A stretch of 59,686 nucleotides of DNA from Candidatus Angelobacter sp. Gp1-AA117 (GCA_003223515.1 QHVI01000041.1:1-59686), one strand, 5' to 3'; positions 35,067-44,849 are shown, numbered from the stretch's first letter. Program-made: numbers and translations. Notes: generated by a model not told the origin, from the letters alone.

Positions 35067-36158
35067 ATGCCTGACAAACGCGCACTCATTACTGGTGTTA
35101 CCGGACAGGATGGCGCGTACCTGGCTGAATTTCTTCTCAGCAAGAATTACGAGGTGCACGGAATCAAGCGTCGTGCCTCATCTTTCAATACGGAAAGAAT
35201 CGATCATCTGATTCAAGACCGGCATTCTCCGGGATGCCGCTTCTTCCTGCATTACGGCGACATGACGGACTCGAGCAGTCTCGTCCGCATTATCCAGCAG
35301 GTGCATCCGGACGAGATTTACAACCTCGCTGCCCAGAGTCATGTGGCCGTCTCGTTCGAAGAGCCTGAATACACTGCACAGTCAGACGCCTTGGGGCCGC
35401 TGCGGGTGCTGGAGGCGGTACGCATCCTCGGACTGGAGAAGAAAACGCGCTTCTATCAGGCATCTACTTCGGAGCAGTTCGGCAAGGCGCAGGAGTTTCC
35501 ACAACGCGAAAGCACGCCGTTCTATCCGCGCTCGCCGTATGGAGTGGCCAAGCTTTACGCCCATTGGATCACTGTCAACTACCGCGAAGCCTATGGAATC
35601 TTTGCCTGCAACGGCATTCTCTTTAATCATGAATCGCCAATCCGGGGCGAGACATTTGTTACACGGAAGATCACCCGGGGATTGTCACGCATCAAGCTGG
35701 CCTTGCAGGATTGCCTCTACCTCGGCAACCTCGATGCGAAACGCGACTGGGGCCATGCCCGTGATTATGTGGAAGCCATGTGGTTGATGCTGCAACAGAA
35801 AGAGCCGCAGGATTATGTGATTGCCACCGGCATCCAGCATTCAGTGCGGGAGTTTACCCAGGCGGTTGCGAGTGAACTGGGAATTACCATTCGCTGGACC
35901 GGTTCAGGAAGTAGCGAAAAAGGAATCGATACCGCGAGCCAAAAGCCGGTTGTGGCCATTGATCCTCATTACTTTCGTCCTACGGAAGTGGATTCGCTGG
36001 TGGGTGATGCCAGCAAAGCCAGAGAAGAACTGGGCTGGAAACCGAAGACCAGTTTTGCCGAACTGGTTACGGAGATGGTGAAGGAAGAACTGGAACTGGC
36101 CAAATACGAGGCGCTGTGCAAGCAGGAAGGCCTGCGTGTCTTGAAGCACCATGAATAA
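35067..36158 (+). CDS. gmd: GDP-mannose 4,6-dehydratase
   Basis: A 363-residue SDR enzyme converting GDP-D-mannose to GDP-4-keto-6-deoxymannose, the first step to GDP-L-fucose. It has [17 protein letters not shown] (NADP-binding GxxGxxG), [19 protein letters not shown] (family hallmark), the catalytic region [17 protein letters not shown], the Y-x3-K pair in [12 protein letters not shown], and [19 protein letters not shown] for GDP binding. The usual 'SELYG' is SEQFG here, a known-looking variant. GGAGG lies seven to eight bases before ATG 35067. It overlaps the next gene by eight bases, and that gene carries out the following steps. Confidence 0.95.
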   Translation: MPDKRALITGVTGQDGAYLAEFLLSKNYEVHGIKRRASSFNTERIDHLIQDRHSPGCRFFLHYGDMTDSSSLVRIIQQVHPDEIYNLAAQSHVAVSFEEPEYTAQSDALGPLRVLEAVRILGLEKKTRFYQASTSEQFGKAQEFPQRESTPFYPRSPYGVAKLYAHWITVNYREAYGIFACNGILFNHESPIRGETFVTRKITRGLSRIKLALQDCLYLGNLDAKRDWGHARDYVEAMWLMLQQKEPQDYVIATGIQHSVREFTQAVASELGITIRWTGSGSSEKGIDTASQKPVVAIDPHYFRPTEVDSLVGDASKAREELGWKPKTSFAELVTEMVKEELELAKYEALCKQEGLRVLKHHE

Positions 36159-37116
36159 GAGCGACAAAATCTATGTTGCCGGTCACACCGGGCTGGCAGG
36201 TTCTGCCATTCTCCGGCGATTCAAGGCCGCAGGATTTCACAACCTTGTCACACGCACTCATGGCGAACTGGATCTCATGGAGCAGAACACGGTTGCCGGT
36301 TTCTTTGCACAGGAGCGGCCGCAGCATGTGATCCTGGCGGCAGCGCGGGTGGGCGGCATCCTGGCCAATGACACTCAACCGGCAGAGTTTATTCGAGAGA
36401 ACCTGCTGATCCAGACCAATGTGATCCATGAAGCTTATGCCCACGGTGTGAAAAGCCTGCTGTTTCTTGGCTCCTCGTGCATCTATCCGCGCGATTGTCC
36501 GCAGCCCATTCGGGAAGAATACTTTCTGACCGGGCCGCTGGAGAAAACCAACTTCGCTTATGCGGTGGCCAAGATTGCAGGAGTAGAGATGTGCCATGCT
36601 TACAACCGGCAATACGGGACCAGCTACATTTGCGTGATGCCGACGAACCTGTACGGCAGCAACGATCACTTCGACCTCAACAGCTCTCATGTTTTGCCGA
36701 CCATGGTGCGCAAGTTTCACGAAGGCAAGCTATCGGGTAGGCCGGTCGTGTTATGGGGCACAGGCGCGCCGCGCCGTGAGTTTTTGCATGCAGACGACAT
36801 GGCTGATGCTTGTCTTCACATTCTGGTGCAGCCGCCGGAGCGGCTCGGGAGCGTCTTTCCTGCAGATATGGCGCCCCTTATCAATGTGGGTTGTGGAGAA
36901 GACTTAACCATCAAGGAGCTGGCGAAACTTATCGCAGAGATTACCGGCTATCAAGGGAAGACCGAGTGGGATCGCTCAAAGCCGGATGGCACTCCACGGA
37001 AGCTGCTGGACGTTTCACGCATGAAAGCTCTTGGATGGCAGCCTCGAATTAACTTACGGGATGGAATCCGGGAAGTCTATGAACGCTTTCAGCAGGCGGC
37101 CACGGTCAACCAATGA
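36151..37116 (+). CDS. fcl: GDP-L-fucose synthase
   Basis: A 321-residue SDR enzyme catalysing the 3,5-epimerisation and 4-reduction that yield GDP-L-fucose from the Gmd product. It has [16 protein letters not shown] (NADP site), [13 protein letters not shown] (hallmark), [15 protein letters not shown], the Y-x3-K pair in [15 protein letters not shown], and [14 protein letters not shown] with a C-terminal [14 protein letters not shown]-type motif ([14 protein letters not shown]). All are conserved. It overlaps gmd by eight bases and the following methyltransferase by four, so the three form a tight operon. It means fucose, or a related 6-deoxyhexose, is a likely component of the polysaccharide. 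Confidence 0.95.
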   Translation: MNKSDKIYVAGHTGLAGSAILRRFKAAGFHNLVTRTHGELDLMEQNTVAGFFAQERPQHVILAAARVGGILANDTQPAEFIRENLLIQTNVIHEAYAHGVKSLLFLGSSCIYPRDCPQPIREEYFLTGPLEKTNFAYAVAKIAGVEMCHAYNRQYGTSYICVMPTNLYGSNDHFDLNSSHVLPTMVRKFHEGKLSGRPVVLWGTGAPRREFLHADDMADACLHILVQPPERLGSVFPADMAPLINVGCGEDLTIKELAKLIAEITGYQGKTEWDRSKPDGTPRKLLDVSRMKALGWQPRINLRDGIREVYERFQQAATVNQ

Positions 37117-37643
37117 AACTCCACTTAGGTTGCGGAAAAAAACATATTCCGGGATTTATTCATGTGGATATCGAGAATCATCCGCACGTGGATCATCGTG
37201 TAGCGGTAAACGCGCTCACCTTCGCCGAAGACAATTCCGTGGAACTGATCTATGCCGCGCACGTGCTCGAACACTTCGGAAGGCATGAAGTGGATCAGGT
37301 GCTGCACGAGTGGTTTCGAGTCTTACAACGCGGCGGTATTTTGCGGCTCGCGGTACCGGACTTTGAAGCCGTGTCCACGCGCTACCAGAAAACCGGCGAG
37401 ATCAGCGAGCTGATAGGGCTGGTCTGCGGCGGACAGCGTAATGAATATGATTTTCATAAAATGATCTTTGACGAGAAATCCCTGCAGGAACGGCTTTTGC
37501 ATGCGGGCTTCACCTCTGTGAAACGCTACGATTGGAGAAACACCGGGCACTCCTGGCTGGATGATTATTCTCAGGCCTATCTACCACATATGGAGAAGGA
37601 ATCCGGCCAGCTCATGAGCCTGAACGTGGAGGCGGTGAAGTGA
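37113..37643 (+). CDS. Small SAM-dependent methyltransferase
   Basis: A 176-residue class I methyltransferase (type 11-like). The SAM motif is LHLGCGKKHIPGFIHVDIE. VLEHFGRHEVDQVLHEWFRVLQRGGILRLAVPD is the post-I/motif IV region. The start is an ATGA overlap with fcl. Methyltransferases of this short type are usual in O-antigen and exopolysaccharide loci and methylate sugars or the chain end. The substrate is not predictable. The protein is shorter than most relatives but shows no frame disruption. Confidence 0.85.
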   Translation: MKLHLGCGKKHIPGFIHVDIENHPHVDHRVAVNALTFAEDNSVELIYAAHVLEHFGRHEVDQVLHEWFRVLQRGGILRLAVPDFEAVSTRYQKTGEISELIGLVCGGQRNEYDFHKMIFDEKSLQERLLHAGFTSVKRYDWRNTGHSWLDDYSQAYLPHMEKESGQLMSLNVEAVK

Positions 37644-37662
37644 AGGCGCATAAGGTGGGCAG

Positions 37663-38805
37663 GTGAAAAAAGTCTGCTTCTTCCATATCCCCGGAATTGA
37701 GAGCTTCCACGGCTATTCCATCGACAGCCTGGATCCCGCTCCCTACTTTCCGCAATGGAATCCGGCGACACTGTTCCAGAAGCTTACGGAAGCAAAGTCT
37801 ATTGACCAGATGTACCGGGAGCGAGACCGATGCTACATGCGTTTCCTCCAGGACTTTGTAGATAAGTTTCAGGATGCCGATATCATCCTGCTGGCCATGC
37901 ACAATCCGGTTCATCCCGAGGTGCTGTGGAACCAGTTGCAGAAGCCAATCAAGGTCATGGGGTTCATTGATGATCCGTACTCTACATATACACGGGGCAT
38001 TCCTTATCTGTGGGCCTTTGATGGAGCCTTCTACATTTCTCCCGGATACAGCGAGCAGGTTCTTTTCAAAGAAGCGTTGAAGCAATGGGGATGCGAGCAG
38101 ACTTACTGGTGGCCGCTGGTCTGGCCGGGCAGCAACGCCACCAGCCAGACCGGATTATGGCCGCTGGCGGCTGCCCGTGACGAATTTCAGCGGCGCGGAG
38201 ACGCTTTTTTTCACGACCGTGATCTCGATGTGATTTATGTCGGCGGGGGCTATGCGTCGAAGATGGATCGCCTCGCGCAGTTGAAACAGCGGTTCGGCGA
38301 GCGCCTGGTCATCCATGGGAACTGGAGTTATGGCGGATATGTAGGAATCTTGCGCGGGTTGCGAGGCAAGCCAGCCATATGGGGCAGGGTCTTTCCCATT
38401 TCCAGCGAGCAACGCGCGGCGCTTTACTACCGCACTAAAATTGGACTCAATATGCATCTCTCTGAAGTCCCCGCGGAAACAGGAAACATGCGCATGTATG
38501 AAATCCCGGCACATGGAATGATGCAACTCTGCGATAAGGCGGCGATGAATGCCCACGAGCAGATTTTTGAGCCCGGCAAAGAGGCCGTTTTCTATGATTC
38601 GACCGCAGATGCGATTGAAAAGATTGAATACTACCTCGCCCATGACCAGGAGCGCGAACAGATTGCCCGTGCCGGATTTGCACGGATGCACCGGGATTAC
38701 GATGGCGAGAGCGGGTTCAAGAAGCTTCTGGATTGGGCTGCAGGACTGCCGCGCAAACGGGATCTGCAGCGCCAAGGAGCCGCAATGACAGAGGTTCACC
38801 GATGA
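37663..38805 (+). CDS. CgeB-like glycosyltransferase
   Basis: A 380-residue GT-B protein with the CgeB pattern: IKVMGFIDDPYSTY, GAFYISPGYSEQVLF, LDVIYVGGGYASKMDRL in the second domain and MRMYEIPAHGMMQLCD near the donor site. The C-terminal GKEAVFYDSTADAIEKIEYYL is typical. GTG 37663 is chosen, with GGTGGG just upstream, and lies 19 bp after the methyltransferase stop. It overlaps the next gene by four bases. It is a more divergent relative of the three tandem genes at 0.5-4.1 kb. It is expected to add a sugar during exopolysaccharide assembly. Substrates are unknown. Confidence 0.8.
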   Translation: MKKVCFFHIPGIESFHGYSIDSLDPAPYFPQWNPATLFQKLTEAKSIDQMYRERDRCYMRFLQDFVDKFQDADIILLAMHNPVHPEVLWNQLQKPIKVMGFIDDPYSTYTRGIPYLWAFDGAFYISPGYSEQVLFKEALKQWGCEQTYWWPLVWPGSNATSQTGLWPLAAARDEFQRRGDAFFHDRDLDVIYVGGGYASKMDRLAQLKQRFGERLVIHGNWSYGGYVGILRGLRGKPAIWGRVFPISSEQRAALYYRTKIGLNMHLSEVPAETGNMRMYEIPAHGMMQLCDKAAMNAHEQIFEPGKEAVFYDSTADAIEKIEYYLAHDQEREQIARAGFARMHRDYDGESGFKKLLDWAAGLPRKRDLQRQGAAMTEVHR

Positions 38806-39680
38806 CGCCGTTTTCCAATACCGCCCTGGCTGCCGATGCCGGGCCTGAGCAGGAGATCAGGTTTGCTTTTGGTAAGAACTGGCAGAGATTTCTTCAGCAT
38901 TTGAAGGATGACCGGATTGTTGAAGCGGAGAAGTCCCTGCGCTTCATGTTGCAGGTGGAAGACCTCAAAGGCAAATCTTTCCTCGATATCGGCTGCGGCA
39001 GCGGCCTCTTCTCACTCGCCGCCATGCGTCTTGGGGCGGGGAAGGTATTTTCCTTTGATTATGATCCGCAGAGCGTGGCCTGCGCGCAGGAGCTTCGCCG
39101 CCGTTATTTTCCCGAAAGCGAGCGCTGGATAATCGAGCAGGGAAGTGCCTTGGATAGTTCGTACCTGAACCAACTCGGACAATTTGATGTGGTGTATTCA
39201 TGGGGTGTCCTGCACCACACCGGAAACATGTGGCAGGCATTGGAGAACGTGGTCGGCGCTGTGCAGCCGCATGGAAGGCTCTTTATTGCCATTTACAATG
39301 ACCAGGACCGCCGCTCGATCTTGTGGAGAAAGGTGAAAGAGCTTTATTGCCGCAGCGTTTTCTGGCGTGTGCCCATCATCGCGGGGTTTGGCTTCTATGT
39401 GATTGTTGCTGGATTTATGAAAGATGTTCTCATTGTGCACAAGAATCCACTTGCCCGTTACCGTGAATACAAATTAAATCGCGGCATGTCCTACTTTACC
39501 GATGTGCTTGACTGGCTGGGCGGCTATCCCTACGAAGTCGCAAAGCCGGAGGTGATTTTCGATTTCTATCGAGCGCGGGGATTTGAGCTGATCAAGCTGA
39601 AGACCGACCAGAGTTTTGCCAACAATGAATTCGTATTTTTGAAACGAAACACGTCTGCTTCTGATGAGCACCGGCCGTAA
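38802..39680 (+). CDS. Class I SAM-dependent methyltransferase
   Basis: A 292-residue methyltransferase. The SAM-binding motif I is SFLDIGCGSGLFSLAAMRLGA, the acidic loop is VFSFDYDPQSVACA, and the catalytic-face motif is FDVVYSWGVLHHTGNMWQAL. The C-terminal part (about 180-292) contains a hydrophobic stretch (PIIAGFGFYVIVAGFM) that may bind a lipid-linked substrate or membrane. ATG 38802 forms an ATGA overlap with the previous gene. An upstream in-frame start inside that gene is rejected. It probably methylates a sugar of the repeat unit, or the terminal sugar. Confidence 0.85.
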   Translation: MTPFSNTALAADAGPEQEIRFAFGKNWQRFLQHLKDDRIVEAEKSLRFMLQVEDLKGKSFLDIGCGSGLFSLAAMRLGAGKVFSFDYDPQSVACAQELRRRYFPESERWIIEQGSALDSSYLNQLGQFDVVYSWGVLHHTGNMWQALENVVGAVQPHGRLFIAIYNDQDRRSILWRKVKELYCRSVFWRVPIIAGFGFYVIVAGFMKDVLIVHKNPLARYREYKLNRGMSYFTDVLDWLGGYPYEVAKPEVIFDFYRARGFELIKLKTDQSFANNEFVFLKRNTSASDEHRP

Positions 39681-40755
39681 GCGCGTGCTCTTTCTGGTAC
39701 CCGCGTTCGCAGGAGGCGGAGGCGGGGCAGAGCGCGTTATCTCCATCCTGCTGCGTCACCTCGATCGCACCAAGTTTGAACTGCACCTGGGCGTGATTCA
39801 GGAGAGAAGCGCAGTTTTCCAGGACATTCCTGACGATGTGATTGTCCACGACCTGAGGGTCTCGCGCATGCGTTACGCGCTTCTCCCTATCATTAATTTG
39901 TTGTGGAAGGTGAGACCACAGACTGTATTGTCTACGGTGGTATACCTGAACGTCCTGCTGGTACTGGCGCGGCCCTTTCTGCCGCGAGTCAAACTTTTGT
40001 TGCGGGAAGCCACCATTCCCAGTGCTTTCATCGCGCAGCAGGCCCGGCATCCGCGAGTGTGGAGATGGTTCTATCGCCATTTGTACAAGCGCGCCGATTC
40101 GATCATCTGTCTCTCCGATTTCATGCTGAAAGATCTAGCGGAGCAATTTGGGCTGCCGCAGGAAAAGCTCATTCGTATCTATAACCCTGTGGATGTGGAC
40201 TATGTTCGACGATCTGCGGAGAGTTTTGGGAATCCCTATTCAGGAGACGGGCCGCACCTGGTTACTGTGGGCAGGCTGCAAAGGGAAAAAGGTCTGGATG
40301 TACTTCTGGAAGCCATGCCTGGCATACTTCAGGCATTTCCTATGGCCAGGCTTGCTGTGCTCGGTGAGGGACCGCTTGAAGCAGAGTTGAAAGCTCAAAT
40401 CCGGAAGCTTGGACTAGGCGAATCAGTCAATTTTCTGGGATTTCAGCCGAATCCCTGTCCTTACCTGAAATACGCTGATCTGTTCGTGCTGCCTTCCCGC
40501 GTTGAAGGCATGCCCAATGCTCTGCTGGAAGCGCTGGCGCTGGGAAAAGATGTAGTAGCCAGTGACTGCCCGGGCGGGGTGCGGGAAATTCAGGATGCAG
40601 TCAAAAGTATGGTACTGGTGCCGCCGGAAGATCCGCAGGCGCTGGCGGAAGCGATCATCGCGGCACTGCAAAGTCCGTCCTCAAGCCGAACAGGTGAAGG
40701 TCTGGGAAGATTTAAGGTGCAGACTGCCATAGCTGAATACAGTGCTCTTCTATGA
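39664..40755 (+). CDS. Glycosyltransferase family 4
   Basis: A 363-residue GT4 enzyme: VPAFAGGGGGAERVISILLRHL at the N-terminus, TVGRLQREKGLDVLLEAMPGIL at the linker (GR..EKG), and PSRVEGMPNALLEALALGKDVVASDCPGGVREI in the donor site. The GGAERV and PNALxEALA motifs resemble those of the gene at 33821. It overlaps the preceding methyltransferase by 17 bases. It is the last gene of the first exopolysaccharide operon block, before a 477-bp spacer. Donor unknown. Confidence 0.9.
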   Translation: MSTGRKRVLFLVPAFAGGGGGAERVISILLRHLDRTKFELHLGVIQERSAVFQDIPDDVIVHDLRVSRMRYALLPIINLLWKVRPQTVLSTVVYLNVLLVLARPFLPRVKLLLREATIPSAFIAQQARHPRVWRWFYRHLYKRADSIICLSDFMLKDLAEQFGLPQEKLIRIYNPVDVDYVRRSAESFGNPYSGDGPHLVTVGRLQREKGLDVLLEAMPGILQAFPMARLAVLGEGPLEAELKAQIRKLGLGESVNFLGFQPNPCPYLKYADLFVLPSRVEGMPNALLEALALGKDVVASDCPGGVREIQDAVKSMVLVPPEDPQALAEAIIAALQSPSSSRTGEGLGRFKVQTAIAEYSALL

Positions 40756-41232
40756 ATCAGGCTTATCGATTCCTCTGCTCACTGGTTAAAGCAGGACAGG
40801 CATGGCGAGAACTCAGATACGTAATGGAGCGAGCATCTTCGCGAGCTAAGAAGTGCCAGCCAAGAAGCCTGCTGAATGCTCAGGATGTGACAGCTACAAA
40901 TTTGCCTACAATTATTTGATCTGAGCTGCCTAAACAATTGACTTAAAATGCTTTGCCTTACTTATTTAGGGCAAACCACCTGATGTCGCACTAGATTGCC
41001 GACTCAATCGGCTGTTCGCCTGTGGCAACGTGGGAAATCGTGAGGCTGAGCCGATTTCCTCAGATCTCACAATTATAGGCCATTGATGAAACGCTTTGGT
41101 TGTATTCTGCACTATACCTTTAGAAGGTCCGCTGGCGATGTGAGCGCTGGTTACCGAGACGCACGGCACTGTTCGATATTGTCCTCCTGCAATCATTGTG
41201 CGGTAGCTCAAGCGGTTACAGGAGGAGGAAGC
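40756..41232. other. Gene-free spacer upstream of the GMC-DUF1080 gene, with possible promoter
   Basis: No gene found. TTGACT (40938-40943), seventeen bases and CTTATT (40961-40966) form a weak sigma70-like promoter, and the ribosome-binding site GGAGGAGGAA ends three bases before the ATG at 41233. An in-frame ATG at 41083 exists, but the 50 residues it would add have no family match. GCGGTAG near 41201 resembles the ops/JUMPstart core, but the match is too short to claim. Confidence 0.4.
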
Positions 41233-43911
41233 ATGAAACTCGACTTACCTACACCCGACACCAATTTCACACGAGATGCACTCGGGCGATACATCTGTAA
41301 CACGTTTGACGAGGTTCTCGTCACAATCGATGCGAACGCTCGCACAGCGGCAGGTTTGCCCTCGCGCGGTGATCTGCGCCCCTTTGACTTCATTGTTATC
41401 GGTGGCGGAACCTTCGGCTCAGTTCTCGCCGAAGATCTGTGGTTTCGGGCGACCAATCGAGCTGAGCGCATCCTTGTACTCGATGGTGGCCCCTTTCTGT
41501 TGCCAGAGCACGTGCAGAATCTGCCTGTGCTCGGCCTGAATCCTGGGGATCCGCGGAAGGATCATTTGCCTCAAAAGGAAGTTTGGGGACTCGCTTGGAA
41601 TTCTAAGGACCCTATTGGCTTTCCTGGATTGGCCTACTGTCTAGGCGGCCGTTCGGTCTACTGGGGTGGATGGTCGCCGCGACTGCTTGACTCGGAAACG
41701 CCGGATACCGTCTGGCCGCAAACGGTGCTGGATGATCTCAATCCCAAGAGGCTGCCTGACGGGAGCAAAGGATATTTTCGGCAGTCGAGCGATCAGATCG
41801 GAGTTACTGCCACTAATGATTTCATCTTCGGTTATCTACATCATGCGATGCGCTCTCAGCTTTTCGACAGATTGTCTGCTGGCGGTGTCCCCGACGCGAT
41901 TGATCTCACGAGCCTTCCCGACCACCCTGCCGTGGCGAATAGCGACACTCCGGTAACTCTTGACGATTTGGCAGCTTTGCTCGGTATCCCCTTGCCGAAC
42001 CCTCTGCCGACGGGTATCCAACTCAAACAATTGGAGCAGAAATTTCGTAATCTGGCGAAACTAGAAGCACCGCTCGCTGTGCAAGGACAAGCAGGCCACG
42101 CCGGATTTTTTCCATTCAATAAGTTCAGCGCCGTCCCTCTGCTCACAAAAGCGGCTCGTGAGGCGTACAACGAATCTCCTAGAGACGATGTGAAGAAGCG
42201 AGTGATGGTTGTTCCGCGCTGTCATGTGATTCTGCTAAAGACTGTTGTAGACCCCGCAGGACAGCGGATATCGGAAATCATCACGGAACGTGGGCCTATC
42301 CCGGTTTCGCCAGATACCAAGGTGATCCTTGCCCTTGGCACTGTGGAAAATGCAAGGCTGGCACTGCTTTCATTGGGTAGCGATGACAAGATCGGCACAA
42401 ATTTAATGGCGCATCTCCGGTCAAACGTGGATTTCCGTGTGCCGCGGGCGGCGCTCACAGCTTTGCCCGCTGCAGCCATGGCGCTAGAGGCCTCCGCACT
42501 GTTGGTTAAGGGCCGTCACCAGTTTAAGAAACCCGACAATTCGCCAGATGGCGTCGGACATTTCCATTTTCAAATTACAGCTTCAGGATTGAGTGCAAAT
42601 GGGACCGACTCCGAAGCAGAACTCTTCAAAAAGATTCCCGATATCGACACCTTCGATGCGCACAAGAATGCAACTGATACCCACGTGGTGATCACCATCC
42701 GTGGCATTGGCGAGATGCAACCCAACAACGGGAGTAGCAACGTTACCCTAGACCTGAATCCACAAGAGAATGATGAATTTCAGACCCGTCGTGCCTTCGT
42801 CAATCTTCAACCGACCAGTCGCGATCTCGAATTGTGGAATGCAATGGATACGGCCTCGGACGATGTGGCGCGAATCTTCGCCGGCGGCCAGAAGATCGAC
42901 GTTATTAAGAATGGATTGGTAATTCGCAGTGGTGTCGACGCCAGTTTGCTCTCGACAATTCTGCCGTTTAAACCCTCGGATGCTAACGGCCCCGGCCGCC
43001 GCGATGGTCTTGGCACAACTCATCATGAAGCCGGTGTGCTGCGAATGGGCGTCGATCCGAATCAATCCGTAACCGATCCAAACTGTCGCCTTCACAATGT
43101 GAGCAACGCATACGTCGTCGGTCCTGCGCTCTTTCCCACTATAGGCTCGCCAAACCCAATGCTCACTGGTGTCGCTCTTGCCCGCAGGCTGGGGGCCCAT
43201 TTGATGCCAGATCCACCGCTCGCAACTCTTGACTCCGGATTTACCTATTTGTTTGATGGCACCGACGCCCAATTTGCAAACTGGCAAATGGCGGGTGGAG
43301 GGTTTTTCTCGCGATTCGGACGAACCATCATCGCCCAACAAGATGGGAGAGGTATCGGTTTATTCTTCTATGCCCTGCAGCAGTTCGAAAATTTCATTCT
43401 GCGGCTTGATTTCTTGTTGCCCCACCCTCGAGGCAATGCGAATGATAACTCGGGCGTGTTCATTCGATTCCGCGATCCACGGTTGCCAGACCCGGCGCCG
43501 GACCCCATAGATCCGGCCAATAACGCAGCGTTTGTGGCGGTGCATACCGGCTATGAAGTGCAGATCGACGAGGAGGCTCGCGGGGACACGCGCTTCAACG
43601 AGCCCGATGGTTCGTTCTTCAGCCGGACAGGTGCGATTTACAAGGTCAAGTCGCTGGGTACCGGACCCGGTCAGCAGAATTATCAAAACAAACAGAGCTT
43701 GGCCGCGCGTCAGTGGCACAAATATGAAATCGAGGTGAAGAACCAAGATTACATCGTCCGGCTCAACGATCAGGAAGCTACTCGGTTCCGACGGGCAGTC
43801 AGCGATACGACCCGCGGCAACCCGCCAAGCGTTGACTCCAAATCAGGTTTTATTGGGTTACAGACGCACACCGGCAATGTGGCTTTCGCGAATGTTCGGA
43901 TCAAGGCATAG
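41233..43911 (+). CDS. GMC-type FAD oxidoreductase fused to a DUF1080 (3-keto-disaccharide hydrolase-like) domain
   Basis: A single 892-residue chain. Residues 50-660 form a GMC flavoprotein: FDFIVIGGGTFGSVLAEDL (FAD site, glycines 57-59), GLAYCLGGRSVYWGGWSPR, the C-terminal active site H597/H598 in GTTHHEAGVLRMG, and SPNPMLTGVALARRL. Residues 667-892 are a laminin-G-like DUF1080 domain: SGFTYLFDGTDAQFANWQM, a lectin-like core with NSGVFIRFRDP and VHTGYEVQIDEEARGD, and ending SKSGFIGLQTHTGNVAFANVRI. GMC sugar 3-oxidases and DUF1080 hydrolases act in succession in the known 3-keto-glycoside pathway. A fusion is an inferred bifunctional enzyme. No signal peptide is evident. GGAGGAGGAA supports ATG 41233. 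Confidence 0.85.
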   Translation: MKLDLPTPDTNFTRDALGRYICNTFDEVLVTIDANARTAAGLPSRGDLRPFDFIVIGGGTFGSVLAEDLWFRATNRAERILVLDGGPFLLPEHVQNLPVLGLNPGDPRKDHLPQKEVWGLAWNSKDPIGFPGLAYCLGGRSVYWGGWSPRLLDSETPDTVWPQTVLDDLNPKRLPDGSKGYFRQSSDQIGVTATNDFIFGYLHHAMRSQLFDRLSAGGVPDAIDLTSLPDHPAVANSDTPVTLDDLAALLGIPLPNPLPTGIQLKQLEQKFRNLAKLEAPLAVQGQAGHAGFFPFNKFSAVPLLTKAAREAYNESPRDDVKKRVMVVPRCHVILLKTVVDPAGQRISEIITERGPIPVSPDTKVILALGTVENARLALLSLGSDDKIGTNLMAHLRSNVDFRVPRAALTALPAAAMALEASALLVKGRHQFKKPDNSPDGVGHFHFQITASGLSANGTDSEAELFKKIPDIDTFDAHKNATDTHVVITIRGIGEMQPNNGSSNVTLDLNPQENDEFQTRRAFVNLQPTSRDLELWNAMDTASDDVARIFAGGQKIDVIKNGLVIRSGVDASLLSTILPFKPSDANGPGRRDGLGTTHHEAGVLRMGVDPNQSVTDPNCRLHNVSNAYVVGPALFPTIGSPNPMLTGVALARRLGAHLMPDPPLATLDSGFTYLFDGTDAQFANWQMAGGGFFSRFGRTIIAQQDGRGIGLFFYALQQFENFILRLDFLLPHPRGNANDNSGVFIRFRDPRLPDPAPDPIDPANNAAFVAVHTGYEVQIDEEARGDTRFNEPDGSFFSRTGAIYKVKSLGTGPGQQNYQNKQSLAARQWHKYEIEVKNQDYIVRLNDQEATRFRRAVSDTTRGNPPSVDSKSGFIGLQTHTGNVAFANVRIKA

Positions 43912-44022
43912 GTGATACGCACTGCGTATTCTCGATGATCGATATCTTACAGCTACAAAATCGACTGCAGTGCTCGCTCGGAGCAGCACTATCTTCTTCT
44001 CCCCCCACCATTTATTTGCGGG

Positions 44023-44841
44023 CTATTCTGTCGCCGGTGTTAGTTCATGCCTCGGCAGCCCCAGAAAGTTTCCTGCGGTGGTGCGTCCTTTGATGAGAAA
44101 GCCGCCTCCTGATGCCATGGCCACCATCTTTTCAGGTTTGTCCTTAAGGAATTCGTCGACGGCGAGGGTTGCTCCCGGACATCCAGAGAAGCCGTAGTCA
44201 TCGCATACAAGAATGCCGCCTTCGTTCATTCGGGAATAGAAGAACTCAATGCTGTCGCGGGTCGGCTGATAAAGATCGACATCTATGTGCACGAACGCGA
44301 AGCGCCGGTCAGCGGCCTGCGCGAACCTGTCCGGAATCCAGCCTTTCTGCCAACTGATGTTGCTGAAGGGAAGGTTAGCCTTAGTGGCTTCGAGCGAATG
44401 AGAAAGCAGTCCCTTTGACCATTCCAAGCCATCTTCAACCGACGGCTGCGATAAGCCTTCAAACGAATCAAAGATGAAGTGGGTGCACGCCTGGCTCTTA
44501 GATTGCAGAAAACGGCAAATCAGGTAGGAAGACGCTCCTGCAAATACACCGCATTCTGCCGTGTCGCCAGGAATAGGTTCCGCTAAACGCAGAAGTTGAT
44601 AAACCATCCAGCGGCTTCGAGACCTCAGACTGGATGCTCCCTGAAGCTCACCGAACTGCTGCAAGTAGGCATTAAATGATTCATCATTCCACCAGTCGAG
44701 AGAAGGCCATTCGAACCGGTATCGCGGCAGGATCAGGCGCGCCATAAACCGCACGATATCAAGGCGGGCGTAATCACGATGATGTGGGGTCTCTGGAGAG
44801 ATCAGGTTCTTTAAAATACGAAAAGCAGTCTTTAGGTACAT
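44023..44841 (-). CDS. TylF/MycF-type O-methyltransferase
   Basis: A 272-residue enzyme of the macrocin O-methyltransferase (TylF) family, which methylates hydroxyls of deoxysugars using SAM and Mg2+. Visible motifs are TAECGVFAGASSYLICRFL (SAM site), FIFDSFEGLSQPS, FAFVHIDVDLYQPTRDSIEFFY (metal and catalytic acidic residues) and GGILVCDDYGFSGCPGATLAVDEF. The C-terminus ends FLIKGR. It is nine bases downstream of another methyltransferase on the same strand, so the two form a small operon on the strand opposite to the exopolysaccharide genes. It probably O-methylates a sugar of the same polymer. Confidence 0.9.
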   Translation of the reverse strand: MYLKTAFRILKNLISPETPHHRDYARLDIVRFMARLILPRYRFEWPSLDWWNDESFNAYLQQFGELQGASSLRSRSRWMVYQLLRLAEPIPGDTAECGVFAGASSYLICRFLQSKSQACTHFIFDSFEGLSQPSVEDGLEWSKGLLSHSLEATKANLPFSNISWQKGWIPDRFAQAADRRFAFVHIDVDLYQPTRDSIEFFYSRMNEGGILVCDDYGFSGCPGATLAVDEFLKDKPEKMVAMASGGGFLIKGRTTAGNFLGLPRHELTPATE

Positions 44842-44849
44842 TGAGCAGT

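Noticed and set aside
41196-41214. JUMPstart/ops-like element (GCGGTAG) ahead of the GMC gene
   Set aside because: Only a seven-base match in a position that does not precede the polysaccharide operon proper.
41083-41232. Upstream extension of the GMC-DUF1080 gene from ATG 41083
   Set aside because: The added 50 residues resemble no family segment, and the strong GGAGGAGGAA site lies directly before ATG 41233.
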